Shown here piece after piece: positions 20,225 through 33,700 of a stretch of 64,000 bases of DNA; the first letter of the stretch is position 1; each line of letters begins with the position of its first letter. Source of the stretch: Mytilus edulis (taxonomy: Eukaryota; Mollusca; Bivalvia; Mytilida; Mytilidae); NCBI RefSeq assembly GCF_963676685.1, contig NC_092348.1, positions 12,374,867 to 12,438,866 of the forward strand, read 5' to 3'. A model generated the notes under the pieces. The model saw only the letters and a list, made by a program, of their open reading frames with translations, did not search any database and was not told where the DNA came from. The position numbers were made by a program, and so were the translations under genes.

Positions 20225-22460
20225 AACTAGAAGCTCCAAGGAGCCTGTTTCGCTCACCTGGTATTTTTATTTACAATTGATGCATTAAATAATGCAACCG
20301 TTATACTTTTGCTGTAGTATCTGAGAGATATAAGTCAAAAACTGCATTTTCCCTTAATTTCTAATTCTAGCCTTGTCATCCGTGTTGGATGTCAGGCAGG
20401 ATCATCGAACACTTTTTTTTTTTTTAACTATATACCCTAATGCGGATTGTGGCCAAGTTTGGTTAAATTTGTCTCAGTTGTTTCAGGAGAAGACTTTTGT
20501 AAATGATTACAAACATTTACGAAAAATGGTTAAATATAATAATATAAACTGTCTTTAAAGGGCAATATAACTTCTTATGGGGTCAAGTGACCATTTTGGT
20601 CATGTTAACTTATTTGTCGATCTTACTTTGCTGAACATTATTTCTGTTTACAGTTTATTTCGATCTAGAATAACATTTTTAAAGATAATAACCCAAAACC
20701 GCAAAATTTCCTTTACGAATTACTAATTCAGGGGTAGCAACCAAACAAAGACTTGTCTGATTAATCTGAAAATTTCAGGGCAGATAGTTCGTAACCTGAT
20801 GAACATTTTGTCAGATTTGCTCTAAAATTGGTTTCAGAGATATAAGCCAAAAAACTGCATTTTACCCCTATGCTCTATTTTTCGGGCGGCGGACGCCAAG
20901 TGGCGAGAAAGGCTCACTTGGCCCTTTGTATTTGGCCAAGTCGAGCTAAAAAATGATTTTAGGAAACTGTTTCAATTGGAGTTGTTGTTCTGTGTGTGAA
21001 CTTGTAGTTGAAAACGTTTTTTTTAATAATACGGCAATCTTATGCAAAACTTTGTTGAAAACAAATGATCTTATTGACTTAGTTGTAGATCATTCTTTGC
21101 TGTACACATTTAAACTGCTGTTAACAGTAAATCTCTTATGATTATATTTAAGATAATAACCAGAAACTGCAAAAAAATCCTATTCAGGGGCAACATATTG
21201 TCTGATTCGTCTAAACATTTTAGGGCAGACAATCTTGACATGATAAAGATTTTTAGACCATGTCAGATCTGTTCTAAATGTTTAAGTTTCAGAGATCAAA
21301 GCCAAAAGCTGGAAATTACACCTATGCTCTTTTTTTTAACCAAATTTTGTTTAACATTAACCCCATGATTTATTAGTAAATCCAGGTGGCCATCTTTGAC
21401 AGTAATTCGGCAACAGAGTAGCAACACATTACAGCACATCATAGGGAACATTCATGCTATGTTCGGTTTCATTCCATTTAGTGCACCTGTAGGAGAAGCG
21501 TTTGTATGTATTTCCCATAGGCTCTTATGTGATGCTGGCGGCCATCTTGGATGATGAATCGGCTACAAAGTAACAAAACTTGGTCAGCATCTCATAAGGA
21601 AACGAAATATTCATACCATGTTTGGTTTCAGCCTATAAAGCGGTTTTCTAGAAGAAGACATTTGTATATATTTCCCATAGTCCTTTATTATAAAATTAAG
21701 TCCCATATTGGCGGTCATCTTGGTTGGGTTTAATTGCAACACAGTAACAACAATTGGTCAGAACCTCATAAGGAACATTCATTCCATTAAGTGGTTCTCG
21801 AAAAGACACTTATATAAATATGTATTGTCTATAGGGTTCTATGTTAAACAAAGTACAACCCTGGCAGCCATCTTAGAAGATGGATCAGAATCAAAGAAAT
21901 AACACCTAATTGGTCAGCACCTCATAAGAAATATCCATGTCATGTTTGGTTTCATTATATTCAGTGGTTCTCTAATAGAAACATGTGTATGTATTGTCCA
22001 TATGGTCCTATGTTAAACTTAGTCCAGTCAATATTGTGTGTAATTCTTGCAATGTTCTAGCAAACAGATAGAATGTTCAAAGTTTTCTGCAATGTTGCAG
22101 CAAACATTCTTTATTATCTTAACTTTCTCGCAATCTTACGGCAAACATCGATGTTTCTGCAAACTTGCAGCTTTTCTGCTGCAGTTTGCAGCTAGCAGCA
22201 GACATCTGCAAACACTATTTCATGTGTTCCTGCAAACTTTTTGTTTGCCGCAAGCTTGCAGCAAGTTTGTTGCAAACAATTCAGTTCCATAAGGGTTGTC
22301 ATGTTAAATATATACACCAAATATCTAATCAATATCCTCAAGCATGAAGAAAAAAAGTCTAGAAAACTAATTTGCCGGACTAATGGATGGACTGACGAAC
22401 TGACAAACCGGCAGAGTGCAAACATAAAGTCTCCTTTGACTTCGTAGGTAGGGGACTAAT
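20225..22460 (+). repeat. Mosaic of dispersed repeats
   Basis: Starts AGCTCCAAGGAGCCTGTTTC, has repeated blocks with TTTTGGTCATGTTAAC, AACATTCATTCCATTAAGTG and CCATAGGGTCC-like words, and ends CTTCGTAGGTAGGGGACTAA. Four blocks of about 170 bp at 21.38-22.03 kb (each with NNGGCCATCTTGG and GGTCAGCACCTCATAAG) form a diverged tandem array. The short frames within are not genes. Confidence 0.6.
22045..22300 (-). mobile_element. Inverted relative of the 17918 element
   Basis: GCAAACTTTTTGTTTGCCGC, AAGCTTGCAGCAAG and ATTCAGTTCCATAAGGG match the left end of the 17918 element in reverse. The outer end is truncated or diverged. Confidence 0.7.
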
Positions 22461-25354
22461 AACTTGTGTAACCAGTGGAACATTTTACACAGACAAGGAA
22501 CTTATTTCACCAGGTAAAAAACAAATTTCACCAGGTAAGAAACAAATTTCAAAAACCCATAACATATTTCACCAGGTAAAATGTGGAACTTATTTTATAG
22601 AGATGGAACATAGAAACTATCTTTGAAAAAAGTTCTTCCAAAACATATTTCCTGTAACCAATATTAATTCCACAGGAACTTTTTTGTACAAACACATGTT
22701 GTCCCACACATACAGTGAACTTGATAAATTAACTAGATTGTTATCTGAACCATAAAAGCATGTATTACTTCATGCATTATTTCATGGGAGATCAAAAGCA
22801 GGACACAAATAAAATAAAATATCATTGTGACATCAGATTACTTCATGTCACTGATATATGTTAGAGTTCTAAATTCTCAAATACAGACTGACCAATTCCA
22901 CCACCTTTGGTTTGCCAATTAGTAATTGACAATTTGTGACTGAAAAGTCAGGACCGGTTCATATGAGAAAAATATTAGTCTCAAAAATGCAGGGAAAAAA
23001 TATAGAGGAATAGAGTTTCTTTTAATTAAGCCCATAATGCTTTCTTCCAAAGAATGAATAACTTAAGTTAAGATATCTATGTTTATTTGATCAAATTATA
23101 ATCTGCATCTACATAACAAACAATACAATAAATAAATGTACACAAGAATACATATCATATTATTATAAATACAAGGAGAAGGTTTTACATGTGGCAGCCT
23201 GATATTATATAAAATTGTTTTTGAATCAAATGAATTAAAAAATTTCTTGATATAGCATTTATATGTAGAGTCTATGTACTTATTACAACATGTTTTATAA
23301 ACCTCGACTCAAACTAGCCAAAAAAATAATATGAATCACAACAATCACCTAACATGATATTTCACAAGTTAAGAATAACTTTAGGCTGACCAAAAAAAAT
23401 ATTTGACTAACACTTTTTATGTATGCTGATGCAGTAAAAATGGGCCTTAAACAGGTCAACTACTGTTTTTCATCAATTAAATGCCAAAATCAAGCTAAAT
23501 CTTTTCTCTAATTATTTCCATAATTAAGCCTAATGGCTCCTGTTTTCATGGGTTGAAAACCTTAATTCAGACTTTTCATTCATCTTCTAATAATTTAATT
23601 TTGGATGTACCCGTATTAAACACGTCTTCTGATTGGCTGACATTATTTTGTTATCAGCCCATAGACATAATTTAGTCATGTGACCGTGACGTCATCAACG
23701 TTTTTTCATGGTTTTCTAGGGTTTACAATGGAATTTAAAATTAAATTATAAGAAATGACTGTAATATTTTTTCTGTCTTTTCGAAATAACATAAAAAATG
23801 TGTTGCACACTGTTAAATAACCTGCTACGCGCGTTATTCAGTGTGCACCACATTTTTTATGTTATTTCTTCATAGACAGAAAAAATATTACAGTCATTCC
23901 TTAAATATAAACAAGACCAAATAAGTCATAATGAGTACATTCTCCAATATTCATTCATGCAGTTAAAATTTCACATACATATATAATCTTTCAAACATAA
24001 CAATATAGGTAATTTTTTTTAAACATCAGTTCTCTAAATGAATAAAGAGTTGATAACTTATATGGGATAAATCCTTGTGAATAAACACACACAACTTTCA
24101 ATGGCGTCTTTTTATGTCACTTTCTTGTATATAATTAACATTTTTTTTAGATATTAATGATCAAGACAAGATCTATCATCATGATTAGATATTTCAATAT
24201 GAAATAATAACAGACAGATTACAATAATATAGAACTAGGATAGTTTCAGTACAATAAACATGTATTCAATATCAGATCTTTGAGAGTCCTGTGAATTAAT
24301 AATTATTCCAAACTGCCTATAATCGGGACAATTAAGATTTTGATGATAATTTGGACAGTTTTTAATTTTTACATCTTATTTTATTCATATTTGTATATGT
24401 CTTCATTATAGACATCACAGATTACGATATAACTCTGTTTAAGACTGATTGTCCTTATTTCCTTCAAAATTATATCGTGTACACAAATGATGCAATTTTC
24501 CCTATAACTTAATAAAGAGACATAACTCAAGAACAACAACAGTGATGCCACCCAAGTGCCACCTTGATCTCTGTTTAAACATTATTATAGTTAATTAAGT
24601 ATATATTGTGTACAAGTTTCAAGAGATTTTTTTAGACAAACTAAAGTTTGTGGATGGATTTGGGATGTATGTAAAGACAAAAGGACAAGGGTTTCACTAA
24701 TAATGCCTCTCCACAGCAGAAGACATGATTTGTCTATTAACTACATTAACTTATTGTTATAAGCACATCATAATCTAGGAGTCAATGTTTATTTAAACTA
24801 TCCTCAACCACCAAAAAACAATGCCATTGTTTACTTCAGTTAGCCCCCTTTATGAAAATACATATAATATCTAGAACTTAATAGTTTCTCAAAAATAAGA
24901 ATGATATGTAATATATAATTCAAATTCCATCTTAATATTATAAAAATTTTATAACTCTTTTTCCTGTAAATTCTATGCAATCAATAACGAATGTAAATAT
25001 AATCTTTTTGTATTATATCTTACGTTAAAATGCAAGTTAAAAATATGATATTATAAGGTGATGTTTTACCCTTGCACATGGCTCAGTGGGTGACTAATTC
25101 TTATTAATGTCACCCTCTCTTGAAAAGCAATAAAAAATTATAACTTAAAAGACATTATGATTAAAATTTGAATAATTCAGTATAATGAATTAAGCAATAC
25201 CATAGATCAATGGTAATGGAGCAGATGGTTACCCAAAACATTTGTCAACTTTGGCTTCCCCTGGCCCATGGGATGACAATACTATTTTGTGGTATTTCTC
25301 TGCTCTATCACTCTTTCAGCTCTGTTATTTATTAGTATCATATTACTTTTTTAA
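22461..25354. other. No gene seen between the two minus-strand genes
   Basis: AT-rich with CACCAGGTAA-type short repeats at 22.51-22.58 kb and the hairpin at 23742-23910. No exon with convincing coding content. Confidence 0.5.
23742..23910. repeat. Long hairpin, arms of about 80 bp and loop of about 10
   Basis: AATGACTGTAATATTTTTTC, AAATAACATAAAAAATGTG and GCACACTG on the left arm recur inverted on the right arm with few mismatches around CTGCTACGCGC. The RNA would form a near-continuous stem. Confidence 0.88.
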
Positions 25355-25655
25355 ACAAGAATGTGTCCCAAGTACACAAATGCCCCATCCACACTATCAT
25401 TTTCTATGTTCAGTTGACCGTGAAAATTGGATAAAATCTCTAATTTGGAATTAAATTAGAAAGATCATATCATAGGGAACATGTTTACTAAGTTTCAAGT
25501 TGATTGGACTTTAACTTCATCAAAAACTACCTCGACCAAAAACTTTAACCTGAAACAGGACAGACGGACGGACGAACAAACAAAAAGACGGACGAACAGA
25601 CAGATGCACACACTAGAAAACATAATGCCCATAAATGGGGCTTAAAAATGGGGCA
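25355..25655 (-). repeat. Dispersed repeat family A
   Basis: AACAAGAATGTGTCCCAAGT at the start, one internal unit, GACGGACGGACGAACA microsatellite, CATAATGCCC end. Confidence 0.88.
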
Positions 25656-26851
25656 TAAAAATTATACACAAAAATTAACATCACATGAATTGGTGTGTAT
25701 GATATTGCTGTCAATGTCTTCTGACTATGTCAGTTTTCTAGTAATTAAACACATACAATTTTTTTGTCTAAAACAATTTTTTGTTTTTTTAAATGCAGTT
25801 GTGCAATGACTCCCTCAAAAATATTATTATTGTTCATTCAATTAATAAAGGTTCTAGCGGCTACTGCTAGCCATCATACCTACCATAAACAGATATAATG
25901 TAAAAGTAATTATAACAAATATTCAAATATTCTATTACATCTATATCAATTAAGTCTATAACAGTGACACTACTGAAATCCAAATCATGACAAACATTGC
26001 CTGGAATTCAATACATTTTAAGAAAACTATTTATTATAACATTCAACATTTTTTGTGTTTAGTTCATGTTACAGGTTTGTTTATCAACTAACTGATGATG
26101 ATCGATATGAATATAGAAGAATGTGAATGGATTATGCTGAGCTCTAAATGTTGATAACATAATCTGTTGGAAAGTAGCTTGACCTTGTTAAAATATGGAA
26201 ACACAGAACTCATCTAATAACAGGTGTCCTTACAGTCACCTGGAGTCAAAAAATAAATTTGTGAAAAAAGAGAAGGTTCAGGAAGGGTATATAAATTGGC
26301 CCTAAATTTTTGATGTTTTTTTAAATCGGGCCAAAATTATACAAATTTCACATATAAATACTTGTGATCATACTATCAAGACAAAATATGTTTTTTTGGC
26401 ACCTTCCTCTAAAATTTATAAAGCTATGACTCCTGAAATAAACATTATTTGTATTTTAGGTCAATTTTGGTAAAAAAATTCCATAATTTTAATTGTTTTT
26501 GGCATAATTAACCTTGACTGCCATCCACGATCCTAATTTTTTTTATATTAATGATTTCTATATCAAAATTCAAATCTTTTGGTTACAAAACGTTTTGGAT
26601 TGTAGGTGACAGCCAAGGTTTTTCTAGAGCTTTTAGGTCTTTAAACTGCAAAAAATCATCATATTTTGACAAAATGTCCAAAATGGGCCTACTTTGGATA
26701 ATATTATGTACTTTTATGAAAAGAACTGATTTATTTAACATTAAGGCTTCTGAATAGAATCATTTAGGAACCAAATTGTGTGACCTTTTTTGGTGTTTTA
26801 TGATAAAGTTGATATTTTAGGCCATTTTGTGCCATAAGTGAACCTTGTCCT

Positions 26852-27738
26852 TCACCAGAAGTTATAATCTGGACTATAGCTCGGGCTTGTTGGGCAGTAA
26901 CTTGGACTTGTTGGACTATAGCTCGGACTTGGACAGTACCTTGGGCTTGTTGGACCATAACTTGGACTAGCTGGACTGTAACTTGGGCTTGTTGGGCAGT
27001 AACTTGGACTTGTTGGACTATAGCTCGGACTTGGACAGTAACTTGGGCTTGTTGGCCCATAACTTGGATTAGCTGAACAGTAACTTGACGATGACCATGC
27101 TGGGGAGTATCTTAGTCTTGTTGGTCTATAGATTGAGCATGTTGAACTGTAGTCTGGGCTTGATGGACTGTACCTTGGGCTTCTTGGACTGTAACTAGGG
27201 CTTGTGGGACAGTAGCTTGGACTTGTTGGACTATAACTTGGGCTTGTTGGACTGTAGCTCGGGCTAGTTGGACTGTAACTTGGGCTAGTTGGACTGTAAC
27301 TCGGGCTTGTTGGACAGTAACTTGGGCTAGTTGGACTGTAGTTTGGGCTAGTTGGGCAGTAGCTGGGGCTAGTTGGACTGTAGCTTGGACTGGCTGGACT
27401 ATAACTTGGGCTTGTTGGACTGTAACTTGGGCTTGTAGGTTGATAGCTTGGACTAAGTGGGCTATATCTAGAACTGGTTGGTCTGTAGTTTGGTCTTGTT
27501 GGGATGTAGCTTGTATATCCTGTTGAGATGTTGCCTTGATATCTTGGCCTTGGTATACTGTTTAGTGGTGGTATGTATGAACTGTAGCTGGGGATGGTTT
27601 GTATCAAGCTTAGACTTGTGTGACTTGATTGGACTAAACCCGGTAGTTGAAATAGACTCCAGTTTTGAATTAATGGCCTACTGGTATTGTTGGTACTTGA
27701 TAATGTAGATGGAGTCAAGCCAATTTCTTCAGGTGATT
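26852..27738 (-). CDS. MATH-CTD gene exon 8 (Pol II CTD-like heptads, terminal exon)
   Basis: 294 residues plus stop. About 80 residues of Ser/Pro/Thr-rich spacer precede 29 consecutive Tyr-initiated units. Nine are exactly YSPTSPS and four are YCPTSPS; others vary at positions 2, 4 and 7 ([21 protein letters not shown]). Two units are six residues long (YCPSPS) and one has nine. A block of about five heptads is duplicated near the C-terminus. Acceptor TCTATTATTACAG. An AATAAA on the minus strand at 26729-26734 could be the poly(A) signal. Confidence 0.88.
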
Positions 27739-30700
27739 CTGTAATAATAGACATATTTAAATTATGTAATTAATTAAAAGGTAAACCATTGTTTCTTCAG
27801 AGCTAATTAATTAATGAATTAAATTTTAACATCTCTGTTGAGGGCTCCCACAACTAATCATCCCTCAGGGCTACTTTGAATAGTTTATATCAATGTTCAA
27901 CCAAATATTGATTATGAATTCATGATAAAACTGTAATTCCCATGCATTGATCCTTTGAATTCAAAGCCCAATTTCCAGTTCGTGGCATTAGACTTTCTAT
28001 TGTAGAATTTCTACAAAAACACCAACTAGTTAAAAATTGTTTCCATTATATGAACTATAATATTGTATAATACTGAAAAACACTAAAACTATTCACTATT
28101 CTTGTGTTAAATATTGGTAGATTGGCAAATTTCATTTTTAGCACCAAAATTACAAACTTGTAGAAAAAATCCAAAAACTAACAAAGTGAATTTAGGAAAA
28201 AAGACAATGGAATTCAAAATGTATTCTAAATCAACCTATATTGAATGGAAGGCTGTGATAATTCATTACAGTACTTAGTTTTATTACTTCAGATAACTTA
28301 TACCTAAGCATTGAAATTTGAAAAAAATCCAACATATATAGGTTCTTCATGTTTGACCTGGTTTCAGTTATTCATAACATTCTCCCATCTGATGGGAGAG
28401 CTGGAATAAGCATGACCTATTTGTAACTGGATGTCTTAAAAGCAAAAAACCAATAATCAATCATAGTAGATTTTAATTTTTTTCAGACACAGGGGTGTGG
28501 AAATATTTGTTGTGGGCACTTGTCCCTGGGCAAGTAAAACTGTAAATTTTACTTGTCCGGAAAAAAAAATACTTGCCCTGATGGTCCCAATAAATATTGA
28601 AGTATTTCATTGTTAGCTAATATATGATTCTAAGCACTTTTTTGCATCACAAACAAATGAAATCCATTTGTTTATATTGTGTAAAAATTTAGGAAAGGGG
28701 TTAACATCAATGGGACAGAAACCTAACAGCAAACCAACCAATGAGATAACATGCAGAGGACGATTTTGCATCAGTTTTTGTATAAAAATTGTATCCAGTA
28801 GGTACAAATACTAAATTAAGAGGACAGTGAGTGAAGCAATGGATTAACTATTGCTTTTTGGTGTTTCTCTCAACTGACACACTTGGGTTATTTTCTTCTT
28901 GATAATTGTCATGATGGGCAATTCAATTGACCCTTCTATTTACCACTTTGACATCAAATAATGTTGAACTTTCTTCTATAGATCATGAGACAAAAAATAA
29001 TTTATTTTCTGAATTTTCATCATCCAAGATAGCCAGGGGCAATTCGATATCCACGATGTCTAAAATTCTCGCTTCCGTATCTTGTTTAAAATACATTGTG
29101 CCCTTTTCCATTAGCGTTTTAGGGTTTCTACACGACTCATAACTCTTTTTGTCTAGTGCTTGACCGTTGTTTAATTAAATTAAATAATTAAATATTTATC
29201 AATCTGAATCTCGATACAAAATTTAAAGAAATGATACTTCGGTAAATAATGAATAAAACCTTATCGGCGGTCCCGGGTCAATGGACAAAGCCAATGCAAT
29301 GTTACGCGACTCGGGTTCGCATACTTATTTTTATCTTTTTTCGTAATCGATCTATTTCCGGTATTATATAATATTTATCGTCATGAATATTGATGTTTTT
29401 CCTCGCTGACCATTGGTTTCTTTTACATCAATTAAAACATCTTTATACGTTTTGAAATTAATTCCATATTTTTGTTGGTTTGGAACATTGTCTTGTATAT
29501 TTATTTTACTTGTCCACGGGCAACCGAGACACAAATAATTACTTGTCCGGTTGTTCAAATGTACGAGTCGGGCGAGTCGGGCATAGCATTTCCACACCCC
29601 TGAGACATGAATAAAAGCTGAAGATAGAAATAATGTTTCACGTTTAGCAGTCAGTGTGGTTCAATTTTGTCAAAATTAAAGAACCTTAGTGAGCACGCTC
29701 ACATACCCCACGTCCCCACATTGTCATTGGAGAAATTAATTAAGTATAAGAAAAAATATTGAATAATAATTTCCTGTCAATATACATAGTATGTCCTTAT
29801 TATCTACAAAGTTTCATGAAATTCTGTTGTGTGGTTTGAGAGGAGTTGCGATGACAAACTGTTGCAGTAGTACATTAAAGTAAATAGGTTCAAAGGGGCG
29901 TAACTCCTAGAAAAAAAATTGAATCGCAATTTCCCGTCGATATGCACAACTACATAGTATGTCCTTATTATCTGAAAAGGTTTCGTGAAATTCTGTTTTG
30001 TGGTTTGAGAGGAGTTGCGATGACAAACTGTTGCAGTAGTACATTAAAGTAAATAAGTTCAAAGGGGCGTAACTCCTAGAAAAAAAATTGAATCGCAATT
30101 TCCCGTCGATATGCACAACTACATAGTATGTCCTTATTATCTGAAAAGGTTTCGTGAAATTCTGTTGTGTGGTTTGAGAGGAGTTGCGATGACAAACTGT
30201 TGCAGTAGTACATTAAAGTAAATAAGTTCAAAGGGGCGTAACTCCTAGAAAAAAAATTAAATCGCAATTTCCCGTCGATATGCACAACTACATAGTATGT
30301 CCTTATTATCTGAAAAGGTTTCGTGAAATTCTGTTGTGTGGTTTGAGAGGAGTTGCGATGACAAACTGTTGCAGTAGTACATTAAAGTAAATAAGTTCAA
30401 AGGGGCGTAACTCCTAGAAAAAAAATTGAATCGCAATTTCCCGTCGATATGCACAACTACATAGTATGTCCTTATTATCTGAAAAGGTTTCGTGAAATTC
30501 TGTTGTGTGGTTTGAGAGGAGTTGCGATGACAAACTGTTGCAGTAGTACATTAAAGTAAATAAGTTCAAAGGGGCGTAACTCCTAGAAAAAAAATTGAAT
30601 CGCAATTTCCCGTCGATATGCACAACTGCATAGTATGTCCTTATTATCTGAAAAGGTTTCGTGAAATTCTGTTGTGTGGTTTGAGAGGAGTTGCGATGAC

Positions 30701-33700
30701 AAACTGTTGCAGTAGTACATTAAAGTAAATAAGTTCAAAGGGGCGTAACTCCTAGAAAAAAAATTGAATCGCAATTTCCCGTCGATATGCACAACTACAT
30801 AGTATGTCCTTATTATCTGAAAAGGTTTCGTGAAATTCTGTTGTGTGGTTTGAGAGGAGTTGCGATGACAAGAAACAGGACTGACGGACTGACGGACGGA
30901 CTGACGGACGGACTGACGGACGGACGGACTGACGGACGGACGGACGGGTCAAAAACATTATACCCTGCGCAACTTCGTTGCGTGGGGTATAATAAGCTAA
31001 AAAAATCACTTGTGTATTATTGACTTGCAAGTTAATAAGTCAACTCATTTGAACCTTTTAATTTAAACTTTAAAGAAGATAGGCCTGCATCTCGTCATTA
31101 CAAGAAGTCAGTATTGCCCCCTGGTCATGCTGGTAAATATGTGCCATCTTGATATTTAGTTTTACATTGCTAGTTAATAGTTGTGTGTGCTTTTTTTCTT
31201 ATTTTGTGGCATATGATATTTATCCTGTATTGAAGATCATTTTACTGTTTACAGTTTATTCCTATCTATTGAAGTTCTTGAAAGGATTGGCAAAATGATA
31301 AAAGTTGGTAAATAAAACAACAACAAAAATCATCATTCAAGGGAAATAACTCCTATAAGTCAGTTAACAATTTCTACCACATGGACTTGTCAGAAAAATT
31401 TATTGTGCTAAAGATTTTTTGCTTTTTACATTTCTCTCTATCTTTTGTATTTTCGGCCAAAAAGACAAAAACCAAAAATGTTAAAAAAATTAATTCAAGG
31501 GCAATAACTCCTATAAAGGTTAATAAACCATTGCAACTATTTGCCTTATTTGTAGATCTATTTTACTGAACATTTTCTCTTTCTAAAATTCCCTTTTCTC
31601 TATAATAGAATCTACAAACAAACAAACAAACAAAAAATTGATAAAAGTTGTCTTTCAACATGTTCAAGGGCAATTTTGATAATTTCTAAGGATTTATACC
31701 CATGTGAACTATCTATTCTGGTTTTCACATCAGTTGCATGTATTCCACTTTATCTTGCATAATTAGCAATGCCTGACATGTTTGTTACTTCAAAGGGATA
31801 ATTCTTTTAAACCATGTATTATTATATAAACCAATAACAAGAGACTAAAAGCTTGATTGAATTTGGTTCATGGAAAAGATTTGTTAAAAGTTTTGATGAT
31901 GGATCAAGACAGATACCAAAAGATGCAAAAGCTCACTTGCCCTATGACCCAGGTGTGTAAGGAATGAACATATACTGTAAATGTTTACCTGATATTCCAT
32001 TCGTTGTGATGTCTGACTTGATGCACACTTCAATTGTTACTTTATTGTCTTTCACATAATTATTAGCTGGATTTACTAACTCCTGTCAAACAGTAAAAGT
32101 AATAAATAACATCATAACAAAATGTGCTATTACATGCACATGGATTAAAAAAAATAGATTATTTTAATTTTGATGAATTAATCCTGCAAATGCTTATGTT
32201 GAAAAACAAATCAAACTGATTGAGATGATTTCTATCATTTTACATCATGCAAGTTGTGAACTGCATTGTGGTTGTATTGCTACAAATTTGGGCAATATGC
32301 TATGTTGAAGTTATATTGTTTCATTTATAATTGTAGGAATAGGTAAAACAGATAGATTCATATGCTTATAATGCACTATTTTTGCAACTAAATGCACTGA
32401 TTTTTTTTAAAATAAAATAAGCATAGCAAAGTTTATGAATATTCAATCGGTAGACATTGGGGTCTTACAACATGTGTACAAAGAGATATTGAACTTTGGC
32501 TTTGTGACTTTTTAATGGCTACATACTCTAATAACAGTGTATTAGCTAGTTGCAGACGAAACTTGTAGTTTAAGGTATAATCAACTGACAATGATCAATT
32601 TGAAACATTAATAAATCTGAATAGAGTAATCGTTCTCTATAATAACAAGGGGCCCAAAAAATAATGTGAAACTTGTAACTGTCGTGCTTTTAACTAAAAA
32701 CCAGTTATATCTTATTTTCACAACCTCTGCAGAAATACTAAAAAAGTTCTATGTTTAACGAACTTGATTTCACAGTATAAGGATTTTGCACAGTCAGCTC
32801 TATTTCATCTCTCATGAGTCGTCATTCTTTGCACGAATAGTTTTGTTCTTAAGATTTGAATTGTATATTTTTGAATCTGTAGACCAATAAATTGAAAATC
32901 TTGATCATGTAAAGCATCTGCCAACTTAAAAGCTTTTCCCTATGTATCATATGTTTTTTGAAGTGTCAAATCAAAAATCAGTTACATTCTTTTATTGCCC
33001 CTGCAACTGAATGTCAGGGGGGGTGGTATTGTTTTACCCCTGTCCGTCTGTCCTTCTGTCCGTCCCATTATTGGTATATATTTGGCATAACTCCTCTTAC
33101 TGATTCCTAGGAAGTTTTCACCTTGCTGTCTGTTGAGTAGTTAAGTACATACAGTGCGCGCTTCAATAGAAACTATTCCTTTTTCATACAATTTTATGTG
33201 ACTACATGTCCATAATGTATTCCGTGTTCATAAAATGGGTTGACATGTCATAAAATGTGTCTATATTGTTGTATGGTCGATTAAAGCTGGTGTAATATGA
33301 TTGTTTTAAATAAATATGAATTCATAACTACATAAAAGTCATGACCCGTACAAGTGTTTCTTACAAAAAAACACAATAATCATCATCGGGGTCAACCTTC
33401 AAGGTCACATGGAGGTCAAAATTTTAAGAAGGCACACTACCTCATGATGATACATCCACATGCCAAAGATGTAAGACCTAGGTCAAAGGCGAAGAAGTTA
33501 TGGCCTACATGGTTGTGTTTAAATAAGCTATTGTTGTGTTTTAAATAAGTTTTTCATGAAAAAACCAACATAAAGTTGACCTTGAGGTCACATTTGAAGG
33601 TCACAATAAGGTCATCATGATGCAAGACACTTAACCCCGTGATGATACATCCACATGCTAAATATCTAAGGCCTAGTTCAATAGACGAAAAAAAATATGG

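Noticed and set aside
26764-27060. Gln/Val-rich frame ([15 protein letters not shown]) on the minus strand
   Set aside because: Out-of-frame reading of the CTD-like heptad repeat. The spliced frame is the YSPTSPS one.
29907-31030. Series of 69-codon minus-strand frames as a tandem gene family
   Set aside because: They are the same frame of a 169-bp satellite unit overlapping its neighbours. No coding composition or start context.
31381-31569. 62-codon plus-strand frame
   Set aside because: Lies in an intronic dispersed-repeat region with no domain and no splice context.
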